A stretch of 64,000 nucleotides of DNA from Oscillospiraceae bacterium (GCA_031264245.1 JAISEG010000002.1:1-64000); one strand, 5' to 3'; shown: positions 33,955 through 42,216, numbered from the stretch's first letter. Translations and numbers: made by a program. The notes: generated from the sequence alone by a model not told the origin.

Positions 33955-34614
33955 TTATCTGATCATGCTTCCTCCCCATTCAACTGCGGTAAATCCGTTT
34001 CGCTGAAAAGGGGTTAAAGCTTGTTCGGGTATGAAAACCGGTGTTTCGGCGGGCTTAAAGGTCATAAATACTCTAAGAATATTATCAGGTTCGGGCGTAA
34101 TAGTCAGCCTTGCTGTGTCTGTATAGTCAGTGCCCTGAAACGAAATTATGTTATACGGATTATTTTGCATTTGCGGCAGCCAGTAAACAATAAACTCGTT
34201 ATACTCAGCGGGAATAAGCCCCATATACGCAAGCTTTTCCTGTAAAAAAGCAATAGTGTCGCCGCCTTTGACAACAAACCCCTCGCTGATATCATATTCT
34301 CCCGCGCCGTGCCCTTCCCAGAAAAGGTAGGAGTATTCCATTCCGTCCTTTTGATTGATGAGCCTGCCGTCGGGATAGGCGGTTATTTCCCAGCCGTTAT
34401 CATAAACCGGATAAGTATGATCCAAGGTTCCGTCATAATCAAGCTTTACGGTGATCTTGGTCGTTTGAGTAGGGTACAGATAGATTACAGGTTTGCCGAC
34501 ATATATATCCTTGGGGTCTATGGGCGCTTCTCTTTTAAAATATTTCGCGAGCAGTACAATGGCTGCTATAACGATCACGAGGATAGGGACAAATATCAAA
34601 AATTTCTTTTTCAC
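33955..34614 (-). CDS. Membrane-anchored hypothetical protein
   Basis: 219 residues. One N-terminal membrane helix after a basic tip (MKKKFLIFVPILVIVIAAIVLLAKY) anchors an extracytoplasmic domain that contains KPVIYLYPTQTTKITVKLDYDG, NGWEITAYPDGRL and YSYLFWEG. The KPVIYLYP pattern occurs in a family of uncharacterised Firmicutes surface proteins. It stands alone between asnS and heptad array J. Function unknown. Confidence 0.65.
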   Translation of the reverse strand: MKKKFLIFVPILVIVIAAIVLLAKYFKREAPIDPKDIYVGKPVIYLYPTQTTKITVKLDYDGTLDHTYPVYDNGWEITAYPDGRLINQKDGMEYSYLFWEGHGAGEYDISEGFVVKGGDTIAFLQEKLAYMGLIPAEYNEFIVYWLPQMQNNPYNIISFQGTDYTDTARLTITPEPDNILRVFMTFKPAETPVFIPEQALTPFQRNGFTAVEWGGSMIR

Positions 34615-34693
34615 GCTAAATCTCCGTTCGTCCGCAAAGCGGTGTTATTACACTTGATTATATATAATTTGCGCATAAATGTCCAGCACTGAT

Positions 34694-34882
34694 GAACAAT
34701 TGACAATTGACAATTGACAATTGACAGTTGGGGACGGAGAACGGGTGGGGAGACGTTTGCTTGTAGGGGCGCGCAATGCGCGTCCGCCGCCCCCCAGTGG
34801 TCAGTTGACAATGGACAATGGACAGTTATTGGACGGGGGACGTCCCCAACTCTCAACTGTCCATTGTCAACTGCCAATTGTT
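34694..34882. repeat. Heptad array J
   Basis: TTGACAA units, an inverted full core (34733-34796), TTGACAATGGACA units, a short ACGGGGGACGTCCCC palindrome and CAACTGTC units at the right. Confidence 0.9.
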
Positions 34883-34938
34883 TACCCTAATTTACGGAAT
34901 AAATGAACCGGTATACGATGAGGTGATATAAATTTGGC

Positions 34939-34967
34939 TTGCGGGTTTTGCCGAAATATGTTAGGAT
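34939..34967 (+). promoter_or_regulatory. Promoter-like sequence for the small membrane peptide
   Basis: TTGCGG (34939-34944) and TAGGAT (34962-34967), spacer 17 bp. It gives a leader of about 75 nt. The leader contains a C-rich run (CTTCCCCC) that could pair with the GGAGGAGG ribosome binding site. Confidence 0.4.
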
Positions 34968-35050
34968 AGACAAACAAGAGGGTGTAGGTTACTGACAATG
35001 CCGCCGTTCTTCCCCCGCAGATTTTATGCAGAGGGAGGAGGTGGTTGCCA

Positions 35051-35134
35051 ATGGGGAAAAAGCAGCTCCGCTTTGCCATATGCGTCGTTTTGACGTTATG
35101 TCTAATGTGGTGGTTAGCTCCAAAAGCAATGTAG
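35051..35134 (+). CDS. 27-residue membrane peptide, candidate type I toxin
   Basis: A short ORF preceded by a strong GGAGGAGG (35035-35042) at 8-bp spacing. The peptide has a basic tip (MGKKQLRF), a hydrophobic helix (AICVVLTLCLMWWLA) and a short basic end (PKAM). This is the general build of type I toxins. A consensus promoter on the opposite strand (35218-35245) reads into it, and a hairpin plus U-run on that strand falls inside codons 2-9, ending an antisense RNA there. No named family is recognised. A harmless membrane peptide or regulator is the alternative. Confidence 0.55.
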   Translation: MGKKQLRFAICVVLTLCLMWWLAPKAM

Positions 35135-35211
35135 CCGTCCCCCGACCAAAGGTAACAGCTACATAGCTTAAAATCTTATGGGCGGCGTGTCGGATTCCGG
35201 CACGCTCTTGT
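35054..35211 (-). ncRNA. Candidate antisense RNA (antitoxin) to the 27-residue peptide
   Basis: From a consensus minus-strand promoter the predicted RNA has two strong stem-loops: GCGTG/CACGC around 35185-35205, and ATGTAGC ... GCTACAT at about 35130-35165. It then runs across the peptide ORF and ends in AAAGC-GGAGCT-GCTTT followed by more T. It would overlap the whole coding sequence. Ends are estimates; about 158 nt. Confidence 0.45.
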
Positions 35212-35217
35212 ACTTTT

Positions 35218-35245
35218 AGTATAGCATATCTGTCAGGATTGTCAA
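35218..35245 (-). promoter_or_regulatory. Promoter of the candidate antisense RNA
   Basis: Minus-strand TTGACA (35245-35240) and TATACT (35223-35218), spacer 16 bp. No protein-coding gene with a ribosome binding site follows it on that strand. Confidence 0.65.
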
Positions 35246-35402
35246 GAGCCGCTTTACAGACTATATAAATTGCTATAATTTTTTGTCTATATTGCTTTGC
35301 CCTGTCGTCCATCCCGCGCTTGATTAAATGACCGGGATATGGTATCGTAAAGCGGTCGAAATAATGGTCTTACTTGAGACCGGAAACAGAAAGGAAGCCG
35401 AT

Positions 35403-36680
35403 ATGCCGCGAGTGTTTAAGCCCGGAAGGGCGCTTCTTCCCAAGGAAGGCTTTGAAAAATGGAGCTGTATAGCGTGTGACCAGTATACCTCCGAACCCGG
35501 CTACTGGGAGGAGGTGGAACGGCTTGTCGGGGACAGTCCGTCTGCATACAGGATATCCCTCCCTGAAATTTACCTCGAGGACGGCGGCGTCGGGGACAGG
35601 ATAAAGAATATAAAAGCCGGGATGGACAGCTATCTTAAAAACGGCGTGTTCGCCGCCCCGGTCGAGGGCTACATCTACGTCGAACGCACCCTGAGTAACG
35701 GCAAGGTCAGACGGGGGCTTGTGGGGGTATGCGACCTGGAGCAGTACGATTTCAGTCCGTCCAGCCAGTCCCTGATACGCGCCACCGAGGGCACGATACC
35801 GGAGCGCATACCTCCCCGCCTCCGGGTCAGGCAGGGCGCGGCGCTTGAGCTGCCGCACGTTATGCTGCTGCTTGACGACCCGGAGGACAAGGTATTCTTA
35901 AATTTATCCCGCAGGGATAAATTTAAGAAGCTGTACAGCTTCCCGCTGATGATGTCGGGCGGAAGCATCGAGGGCTTCCTTGTGCCGGACGAATGTGCGA
36001 AAGGCATTGACGCGGCTATCTGTGAAGCCGGGCGGCAGGACGTTTTCGAGAGAAAATACGGGGTCCGCGGGAAGGGCGCGCTGCTTTTCGCGGTGGGAGA
36101 CGGCAACCATTCGCTTGCCACCGCCAAAACCTGCTATGAGGAGCTGAAAAAGACCCTTTCGCCGGAGGAGGCCGCGGACCATCCGGCGCGGTACGCCCTT
36201 GTCGAGCTTGTGAATATCCACGACCCCGCGCTTGAGTTCGAAGCCATACACCGGGTCGTCTTTGATGTGGACCCGGAGCACCTGCTGCGGGAGCTGAAGC
36301 TTGCCGACGGGGAGGCTCGCGGCGATTCGGCGGACGGGCGCGCGGACGGTCAGACAGTGGAATTTATATACGGTGGCGGGGCGCGGACAGGACGCTACAC
36401 CTTCCAAAGCCCGACCTCCAACATAACCGTCGGCACGCTGCAAGGCTTCCTCGACTCCTACCTGGCGCGGCACGGCGGAAGGCTGGACTACATACACGGC
36501 GAGGCTGTGGTACGGGAGCTTGGCGGCGAAAAGGGAAACATCGGCTTTATCCTTCCGCCGATGGAAAAGGGGGAGCTGTTCAAGACGGTCATACTGGACG
36601 GCGCACTCCCCCGCAAAACCTTCTCCATGGGACACGCGAACGACAAGCGCTATTACCTGGAGTGCAGGGAAATTTTGTGA
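35403..36680 (+). CDS. DUF1015 family protein
   Basis: 425-residue cytosolic protein. Features of DUF1015 are the N-terminal VFKPGRALLPKEGFEKWSCIACDQYTSEPGYWEE, the region VGDGNHSLATAKTCYE and the C-terminal NIGFILPPMEKGELFKTVILDGALPRKTFSMGHANDKRYYLECR. The family is distantly related to ParB/SerK-type folds, and a kinase activity has been suggested for relatives; the substrate here is unknown. The ATG at 35403 follows AAAGGA. Oddity: a perfect 35-bp palindrome lies in frame at 35895-35929. The gene ends in a strong terminator hairpin. Confidence 0.8.
   Translation: MPRVFKPGRALLPKEGFEKWSCIACDQYTSEPGYWEEVERLVGDSPSAYRISLPEIYLEDGGVGDRIKNIKAGMDSYLKNGVFAAPVEGYIYVERTLSNGKVRRGLVGVCDLEQYDFSPSSQSLIRATEGTIPERIPPRLRVRQGAALELPHVMLLLDDPEDKVFLNLSRRDKFKKLYSFPLMMSGGSIEGFLVPDECAKGIDAAICEAGRQDVFERKYGVRGKGALLFAVGDGNHSLATAKTCYEELKKTLSPEEAADHPARYALVELVNIHDPALEFEAIHRVVFDVDPEHLLRELKLADGEARGDSADGRADGQTVEFIYGGGARTGRYTFQSPTSNITVGTLQGFLDSYLARHGGRLDYIHGEAVVRELGGEKGNIGFILPPMEKGELFKTVILDGALPRKTFSMGHANDKRYYLECREIL
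35895..35929. repeat. Perfect A/T-rich palindrome inside the DUF1015 gene
   Basis: 16-bp arms TTCTTAAATTTATCCC around GCA. It encodes LNLSRRDKFKK in frame. The A/T content contrasts with the GC-rich gene around it, as expected for an inserted palindromic element. Confidence 0.8.
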
Positions 36681-36683
36681 GAT

Positions 36684-36730
36684 ACGCGCAAGCCCCCGCC
36701 GACCAACGGTCGGCGGGGGCTTGCGCGTAT
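36684..36730 (+). terminator. Terminator after the DUF1015 gene
   Basis: Long hairpin ATACGCGCAAGCCCCCGCCGAC-CAAC-... with complementary right arm ending GCTTGCGCGTAT. The inner part (CCCCCGCCGACCAACGG and its complement) recurs at 36849-36877 beyond the inserted repeat. Confidence 0.75.
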
Positions 36731-36740
36731 ACACACAATT

Positions 36741-36848
36741 GGCGGGCGGGTTGACCCCGCCCCTACAAACAAACGCTGTGTTTTCAAGGGTTCGTGTAGG
36801 GGCGCGCATCGCGCGTCCGCGAAAAATAGTTCTTTTTCGACACGCTGA
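36741..36848. repeat. Second repeat family (GTAGGGGCG element), copy 1
   Basis: About 108 bp: CCCCTAC, AAACGCTGTGTTTTC, TGTAGGGGCGCGCATCG, then GTCCGCGAAAAATAGTTC and TTTTTCGACACGCTG. Its reverse complement recurs at 51088-51214. It is framed by two copies of the same terminator hairpin. Confidence 0.75.
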
Positions 36849-36877
36849 ACCCCCGCCGACCAACGGTCGGCGGGGGC
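36849..36877 (-). terminator. Hairpin at the end of the 302-residue gene
   Basis: ACCCCCGCCGACCAACGG with its complement, duplicating the inner part of the hairpin at 36684-36730. It serves the minus-strand gene at 36896. Confidence 0.65.
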
Positions 36878-36895
36878 TGCTCGTATACATATTAA

Positions 36896-37804
36896 TCAGG
36901 AGCCGTAATATTCCGCGGCGATTTCGTTCCACTGGGCGAAGGTCTCGCCGCCTCTTCCCTTAAAGAAGTTTTTGATATTGTCGAGAAAATCCGGCTCGTA
37001 CGCCGATAGCTTGTCAAAGATTTCCTTTATCCGTTCAAGCTCCCTGCTTATCGCTTCGCTTCTTGACCGGCTTTCCTGCTGTAGGGTCTCAGCCCATTTC
37101 TGACGGTTTTGACTGAGCTTTGAGATGAAATTCAGGTATTCGCCCTCGTTGAGGCTGCCCTGGGTCATACGCTCGTAGAAGCCCTCGCCGCCGAAGCGTT
37201 TGGCAAACTCGTCAAATTCGATTCCGTCGCCCGCGCCGCCGGCCTTTTCCGAGACGCTGCCGTAGAACTCTATACCAAGCTCGCGCAAAATATCCTCGTC
37301 ATAAAACTTGCCCACCGCGTTCAGCAGACCGTCAGCCTCCCCCTGCGACAGAAATCTTGAGGACGCGTATTCCAGCTGCTTTACCGCGGACTCGCGGATA
37401 GTGGAGCGGAACTCCACCGTAGCGCCGGGCATGGTGATAGACGCCTCTATCCCCCCGGCGATGTGGTAGGAGTACGAGACGCTCTGCGGGATTTTGCCGC
37501 CCATGCGCTTGTATATCTCGTTTACCAGGGTGTTGTCCTCCTCATGCTCGGTCATATCTTCAAAGTCGGAGTCCTGACGCCGCTCAAAGCGGGCGTAGTC
37601 CGACCCGAATTTATCAAAGTGCTTGCTCATCTCGGTAGAAACGGCGCTGCTTTGCCTTCCGCTTATGGCGACCTCGTACGCGGAATTATATTTTTTGGGC
37701 GTCGCAGCCTCCTGCTGCGGCTTGACCCTCGAGCGCTCAGATTGAGCAGCTTCGGTTTTCAGATATGTGCTTTTGCTTAAGCCTTCAATCTTCACGGCGC
37801 TCAT
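36896..37804 (-). CDS. Hypothetical soluble protein, 302 residues
   Basis: Unrecognised. No signal peptide or membrane segment. The N-terminal 45 residues are polar and probably disordered (SERSRVKPQQEAATPKK), then comes SAYEVAISGRQSSAVS. The middle has a beta-rich part (QSVSYSYHIAGGIEASITMPGATVEFRSTI), and the C-terminal third is helical and charged (NRQKWAETLQQESRSRSEAISRELERIKEIFDKL). The ISGRQ-like motif resembles segments in flagellar or sporulation-associated proteins, but this is not enough to name it. Confidence 0.55.
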   Translation of the reverse strand: MSAVKIEGLSKSTYLKTEAAQSERSRVKPQQEAATPKKYNSAYEVAISGRQSSAVSTEMSKHFDKFGSDYARFERRQDSDFEDMTEHEEDNTLVNEIYKRMGGKIPQSVSYSYHIAGGIEASITMPGATVEFRSTIRESAVKQLEYASSRFLSQGEADGLLNAVGKFYDEDILRELGIEFYGSVSEKAGGAGDGIEFDEFAKRFGGEGFYERMTQGSLNEGEYLNFISKLSQNRQKWAETLQQESRSRSEAISRELERIKEIFDKLSAYEPDFLDNIKNFFKGRGGETFAQWNEIAAEYYGS

Positions 37805-37933
37805 CCTCCCCTAATAGTCATAATCCTCGTTCCATCTATAACCGTCTATTAACATTATCGTAAAAAATTATAAAAAATTAACACTTTACAGAGAATTTTT
37901 TATATTTATACTAATCCGGAGACAAAATTACAG

Positions 37934-39190
37934 CTATCCCAGGTAAATCTTTATCAGATAATTCGTGTCGTCGAGGGAATAAAGCGCCCTGCCGCTGTCC
38001 AAATCGTCAAAGCCGCTGTTTTTCAGCGCCTCGAACAGCTTGTAGATTTCCCCGCCCTCGAACAGCGCGCTGCTCACCGACAGATACGCCTCAGCCCCGG
38101 TGCAGCGCAGCTCCGCCAGGCTTCTCCCGGACGCCATCGAATCGTACAGCGCCGCCAGCACGGCGTTCGGACTGTAGCTGTCAAGCATTCTGCCGTTTCT
38201 GACAAAGTAGTTCGCGGCCGTCGCCGTACACTGCGGCAGCGGCGGCGTCCCTCCCGCCATGTGGGTTTTTTCTATCTCCCCGGTGGTTATGCAAAAGTAC
38301 ATATGTGACAGCTCGTTTCCCGCCGCCTCCTGCTCGCCGAATACCGGGTCGCCCCACGTCGAGTCTATGTAGTAGTACTCGCCGTCCACCTTGACAAGGT
38401 TCCACGCGTGGGCGTCGCCGTTTATTATCTCGCCGGTGACAAACGCGCATTCCAGCCCCAGCCGGGTCAGAAGGTATTGGGTCGCTCTCGCGTAGCCGCC
38501 GCACACGGCCAGCTTCTCCGCGAATACGCCGTATATGGTCTGGTCATGCTCCGAAATGCCGTACTCCGTGCCGTCTATTATAAATTCATATACCGCAAGC
38601 GCCTTTTCATATTCGCCCGCCCCGCTGTTCGCCGCCACAAAGCCGCTCACCGCCCGCTCAATTTCCTCCGCGGCGGCGTCCCGCTCCTCCCGCGTAAAGC
38701 AATATTCTATCCCGTAGATGAGGTGGTCGAACTCTCCCTTCACCGTCACGGTGGTAGATATCCCGCTCTCCACCCAAAAAATTTCGGGGTAGTCCGCAAG
38801 CACACAGTCGGAGATTCGGAAAACCTCCTCGCTTTCAAGGTAAAACGGACCCGTCTCCGCCTCAAGCTCCAGCATAGCCCCGGCTATCATGTCGTAGACG
38901 AGCCGCTCCTCCCCGTTCAAAAAGCCGTACGCGTACCTGCCTTCGCCCTTCTCCGGCACCGATTCCCTGGACGGGGCGCCGACCCAATCCGCTTTTTTAA
39001 CGGCGGTGACAAGCTTGCTTTCGTTCACCGGAGCGGAGCTGGTTTTCGATGAAATGCCGGTGACCTCCGGAATATCCCACCCGGGAGCTGTCACGGAATC
39101 GGGAGCGCTCCCACAGCCGGACACAACAAGAAAAACGGCAGCCGCCGCAACAAACAATATCCTAAATTTATTTATGCCGCATCTATTCAT
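37934..39190 (-). CDS. Transglutaminase-like lipoprotein
   Basis: 418-residue exported lipoprotein. The signal ends in a lipobox (VVSGC, Cys about residue 26) followed by a Ser/Pro-rich linker. The C-terminal half has the transglutaminase-like fold with the Cys-His-Asp triad: KLAVCGGYARATQYLL, DAHAWNLVKVDGEYYYIDSTWGD. Such proteins act as extracellular peptidases or amidases on peptides or wall-linked substrates; the exact activity is not predictable. Upstream lies heptad array K. Confidence 0.82.
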   Translation of the reverse strand: MNRCGINKFRILFVAAAAVFLVVSGCGSAPDSVTAPGWDIPEVTGISSKTSSAPVNESKLVTAVKKADWVGAPSRESVPEKGEGRYAYGFLNGEERLVYDMIAGAMLELEAETGPFYLESEEVFRISDCVLADYPEIFWVESGISTTVTVKGEFDHLIYGIEYCFTREERDAAAEEIERAVSGFVAANSGAGEYEKALAVYEFIIDGTEYGISEHDQTIYGVFAEKLAVCGGYARATQYLLTRLGLECAFVTGEIINGDAHAWNLVKVDGEYYYIDSTWGDPVFGEQEAAGNELSHMYFCITTGEIEKTHMAGGTPPLPQCTATAANYFVRNGRMLDSYSPNAVLAALYDSMASGRSLAELRCTGAEAYLSVSSALFEGGEIYKLFEALKNSGFDDLDSGRALYSLDDTNYLIKIYLG

Positions 39191-39216
39191 AAATCATCAA
39201 CTGCACCGCGCCCCCC

Positions 39217-39357
39217 GTCCCCAACTGTCCATTGTCAACTGTCAACTGCCAATTGGGGAACGGCGGACGCGCAATGCGCGCCCCTACAAACAATCGTCTC
39301 CCCACCCGTTCTCCGTCCCCAACTGTCCATTGTCAACTGTCAACTGTCAACTGTCCA
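39217..39357. repeat. Heptad array K
   Basis: CAACTGTC/CCATTGTC units on both sides of one full core (39255-39320). All point the same way; the last unit supplies the TGA stop of the ROK gene. Confidence 0.9.
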
Positions 39358-40468
39358 TCAGGTATTTGCTCACATGCATGAGCGCCGCGCCCACCGAGGC
39401 GTCGTATTCCCCGAAGCTGCCTACCCGCAAAAAATCCGTCCCGGCCGTCAGCGGCCGCCTGCCCTCCAGCTCACGCCGCAGCTCCGCCTCATATTCCTTT
39501 ATATATTCGCTCATCTCGCCGCCTATGATAATTTCATTGTCAAATATGGTGTGCAGGTTGTCAATCCCAAGGGCGAATACCCGGAGATAGTCCCGCCATA
39601 TTTTCCGCTTTTCGCCGTCCCCCTCCCGCAGCTCCTTAAAGAAGCCGGAGAGCCCGCCGGAGCTGTTCCTTGCCAGTACGCCAGACGACACATACACCTC
39701 GAAGCAGCCCCGCCGCCCGCAGGAGCAGACCTCTCCCCCATCAACTACGGTCATGTGCCCGAATTCCCCGGAGCGGCTGTTCAGGTCAAAGGTGTTTTCC
39801 CCGGTCAGTATCGCGCCGCCGACTCCCCCGCCCACAAGCAGGTATATGGCTCCGTCCCCCCTGCCCTCCCCCCACAGCTCGGTCAGGGCGGCAAGCTTTG
39901 CGTTGTTGGCTATTGTCACAGGCTCGCCGAACAGCGCGCGGAAGCGGCAAAGCTTGAGCGTGCCGATGCCCAGCGTGGGGGCGAAGGTCATTTCCTCCCC
40001 GCCGCTTTGAATTATTCCGGGCAGCGAAATGCCTATCCCCAGCAGCTTCTCCCTCGGATAGCCGCAGCGAAGTATGACGTTTTCACAGATGCCTTTCAGC
40101 GCCGCGTAATACTCCTCGGAGTCGTTAAACAGCAGGTCGTGCTTCTCCTGATGTATCACCTCCGCGCCCAGATTGACCGCGGTGATACGCAGATGGTTTT
40201 TAGTCACCGCGATACCCAGCGAGTATCTGGCGGAAACCACCACCCTGTTTATCCTCGGCTTTCTCCCGCCGGAGGACTCCAGCGAATCGGTTTGCTGCAC
40301 AAGCCCTTCCGCCGCAAGCTCCTTTACTATGTTAAAGACGGTCGGCTGGCTCAGCTCCAAAGCCTTCACCAGCTCCAGCACGGTCATCCCGCCGTTTTTA
40401 TAAAGCAGGTTGAGTATGCTCCGCCGGTTCTGCCGCCTGACCTCCAGATTGCTTATACCCTTATCCAT
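39347..40468 (-). CDS. ROK family regulator/kinase-like protein
   Basis: 373 residues. N-terminal winged helix (ILNLLYKNGGMTVLELVKALELSQPTVFNIVKEL), then an ASKHA sugar-kinase-like domain with the ROK zinc motif CSCGRRGCFEVYVS and GVGGAILTGENTFDL. This is the NagC/XylR type that regulates sugar genes. The last residues Asp-Ser and the TGA stop come from heptad array K. The target genes are not adjacent. Confidence 0.9.
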   Translation of the reverse strand: MDKGISNLEVRRQNRRSILNLLYKNGGMTVLELVKALELSQPTVFNIVKELAAEGLVQQTDSLESSGGRKPRINRVVVSARYSLGIAVTKNHLRITAVNLGAEVIHQEKHDLLFNDSEEYYAALKGICENVILRCGYPREKLLGIGISLPGIIQSGGEEMTFAPTLGIGTLKLCRFRALFGEPVTIANNAKLAALTELWGEGRGDGAIYLLVGGGVGGAILTGENTFDLNSRSGEFGHMTVVDGGEVCSCGRRGCFEVYVSSGVLARNSSGGLSGFFKELREGDGEKRKIWRDYLRVFALGIDNLHTIFDNEIIIGGEMSEYIKEYEAELRRELEGRRPLTAGTDFLRVGSFGEYDASVGAALMHVSKYLMDS

Positions 40469-40528
40469 AATGACCTCAAATTTATCGTCACGATATTTTG
40501 TTCAGTATAAGTTATTCCCCGTGTTCTT

Positions 40529-40794
40529 GTCAACTCTCAACTGTCCACTGGGGAACGGCGGACGCGCAATGCGCGCCCCTACAAACAATCGTCTCCCCAC
40601 CCGTTCCTCGTCCCCAACTGTCAATTGCCAACTCTCAACTGTCCACTGGGGAACGGCGGACGCGCAATGCGCGCCCCTACAAACAATCGTCTCCCCACCC
40701 GTTCCTCGTCCCCAACTCTCAACTGTCCATTGTCAACTCTCAACTGACGCGCCCCCAACTGTCCACTGTCCACTCTCCACTCTCAACTGACGTG
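40529..40794. repeat. Heptad array L with two cores
   Basis: Two near-identical cores (40550-40616, 40648-40712) within CAACTGTC-type units. It fills the region between the ROK start and the phage lysis genes; no gene is seen in 40469-40918. Confidence 0.9.
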
Positions 40795-40918
40795 TCTCTA
40801 CAAACATTTTTCCAAAACGTACTCTCATATTCCGCCGGTGTGTGCTATCCTTTTTATGCAGCGGCTCTATATAAAAAAACGGAGGAGGCTCCGGGGGAAA
40901 GGAATTGGTCATCGGGAT

Positions 40919-41350
40919 ATGGAAAGGTTATCATCGGCAAAAGCATATATTCAGCTTGCCCTCTCGGTCCTGGGCGGGTGGATAGCGAAGGGCATGGGAG
41001 GCTGGGATTCGGCGCTTGGGTGCCTGCTGCTGTTCATCAGCCTTGACTACGTGACCGGCACTCTCGTCGCCGCGGTTTTCAGGGGCAGCAAAAAGACGGA
41101 CACCGGCGCGCTTTCAAGCGCGGCGGGCTTCAAGGGGATATGCAAAAAGCTGGCTGTCCTGTTTTTGGTGGCGGTCGCCCACGCGATGGACACGCTGACC
41201 GGAAGCGGGATTATACGCAACGCCTGCGTGCTGTTCTTCATCGGCAACGAGGGCATCAGCATACTGGAAAATATCGGGCTGATGGGGGTTCCGCTTCCCG
41301 GCAAGCTGAAGGAAGCGCTTGACATTCTGAAAAGCGGCGGGAATAATTGA
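40919..41350 (+). CDS. Phage holin family protein
   Basis: 143-residue membrane protein of the toxin-secretion/phage-lysis holin type. It has three to four hydrophobic helices (LALSVLGGWIAKGMGG, LGCLLLFISLDYVTGTLVAAVF, LAVLFLVAVAHAMDTL), the family DYVTG segment and the C-terminal ENIGLMGVPLPGKLKEALD. The longest frame starts at 40838, but that leader reads over repeat-adjacent DNA; the ATG at 40919 starts at the family's N-terminus. It is followed after 18 bp by the amidase, forming a lysis cassette. Confidence 0.85.
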   Translation: MERLSSAKAYIQLALSVLGGWIAKGMGGWDSALGCLLLFISLDYVTGTLVAAVFRGSKKTDTGALSSAAGFKGICKKLAVLFLVAVAHAMDTLTGSGIIRNACVLFFIGNEGISILENIGLMGVPLPGKLKEALDILKSGGNN

Positions 41351-41368
41351 CGGGGGGTGTCCGGCACA

Positions 41369-42031
41369 ATGGGCATAAGCATAATAAAAATCAGCTATAA
41401 GTGGAACGGAGCGCTTGTAAGGAGACGGTCGACGGACAGCATTGTTTTGCACCACTGCGCGTCAAACGGGCTCACAGCCGAGCGGATACACGCGCTCCAC
41501 CTGTCCAACGGCTGGGCGGGCATAGGCTATCATTATTACATACGGAAAAACGGGGATATCTTTACCGGACGCCCCGAGGACACCGTTGGCGCCCACAGCG
41601 GCGCGTCGAACGGCTACAACGCCCACAGCATAGCGGCGTGCTTTGAGGGCGACTACGAAACCGAGGCTGAAATGCCGGAGGGTCAGCTCGCGGCGGGCGC
41701 GGGGCTGATTTCGGATATCCTGCGGCGGTACGGCGGGCTGAAGCTGATACGCCACCGCGATATTTCGGCGACGGCCTGCCCCGGGAAAAACTTTCCATAC
41801 AAGAAGCTGGCGGAAATGGTTAATGCTAGTAAGGAAACAAAGGGAACGGAGGAGGTGGAAAAAATGATTGTGTACAATAATTACGACGACCTTCCCGAGT
41901 GGGGGCGTGAAACGGTGAAAAAGCTTATGGACAGGGGGGCGCTTATCGGGGATGAAAAGGGCAGCCTGGCGCTCTCCTACGAAATGCTCCGGGTGCTCGT
42001 AATAAACGACAGAATGGGTCTGTACAGCTGA
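41369..42031 (+). CDS. N-acetylmuramoyl-L-alanine amidase (phage endolysin)
   Basis: 220 residues. Amidase_2 domain: zinc ligands in IVLHHCAS, the core WAGIGYHYYIRKNGDIFTGRP, and HRDISATACPGKNFPY with the second and third ligands. After a linker (ASKETKGTEEVEK) follows a small 50-residue C-terminal domain (DLPEWGRETVKKLMDRGALIGDEKG) found in many clostridial endolysins. The ATG at 41369 follows a GGGGGG run; GTG at 41357 is an alternative. It pairs with the upstream holin. Confidence 0.88.
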   Translation: MGISIIKISYKWNGALVRRRSTDSIVLHHCASNGLTAERIHALHLSNGWAGIGYHYYIRKNGDIFTGRPEDTVGAHSGASNGYNAHSIAACFEGDYETEAEMPEGQLAAGAGLISDILRRYGGLKLIRHRDISATACPGKNFPYKKLAEMVNASKETKGTEEVEKMIVYNNYDDLPEWGRETVKKLMDRGALIGDEKGSLALSYEMLRVLVINDRMGLYS

Positions 42032-42040
42032 TATTTTTAT

Positions 42041-42172
42041 GCCCGGCGTTTACAATACCAATCCAGACAAAAAACATAGACAAGCCTTTCGGGACGTGAA
42101 AGCGTATATCCAACTTTTTCGTCCTGAAAGGCTATGTTTTTAACCTGAATTGGTGCAAAGTAAACGCCGGGC
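42041..42172. terminator. Terminator hairpin interrupted by a 98-bp repeat
   Basis: GCCCGGCGTTTA at 42041-42052 and its complement at 42161-42172 form an outer stem whose loop is occupied by the hairpin element at 42057-42154. Confidence 0.6.
42057..42154. repeat. 99-bp hairpin element, copy 2 (98 bp)
   Basis: ACCAATCCAGAC to CTGAATTGGT inverted ends, AAAAACATAG/CTATGTTTTT inside and the same centre (CGTATATCCAACTTTTTC). It matches copy 1 at 29597-29695 over its whole length with scattered, mostly paired differences. Confidence 0.75.
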
Positions 42173-42216
42173 AATTCAGTTTACAATACCCGCTAAAAAT
42201 GTAAAAAATAACCACG

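Noticed and set aside
34989-35312. 107-codon minus-strand frame covering the candidate type I locus
   Set aside because: No ribosome binding site, content fits neither a known domain nor a signal peptide, and it coincides with the predicted antisense RNA and the peptide ORF.
40410-40790. Long open frames of Gln-Leu-Ser-Thr-Val-Asn-Cys repeats within arrays (also at 15629-15919, 18439-18754, 44574-44995, 47100-47549)
   Set aside because: They are translations of the CAACTGT direction of the heptad arrays, which contains no stop codons by construction; no ribosome binding site or conserved content.
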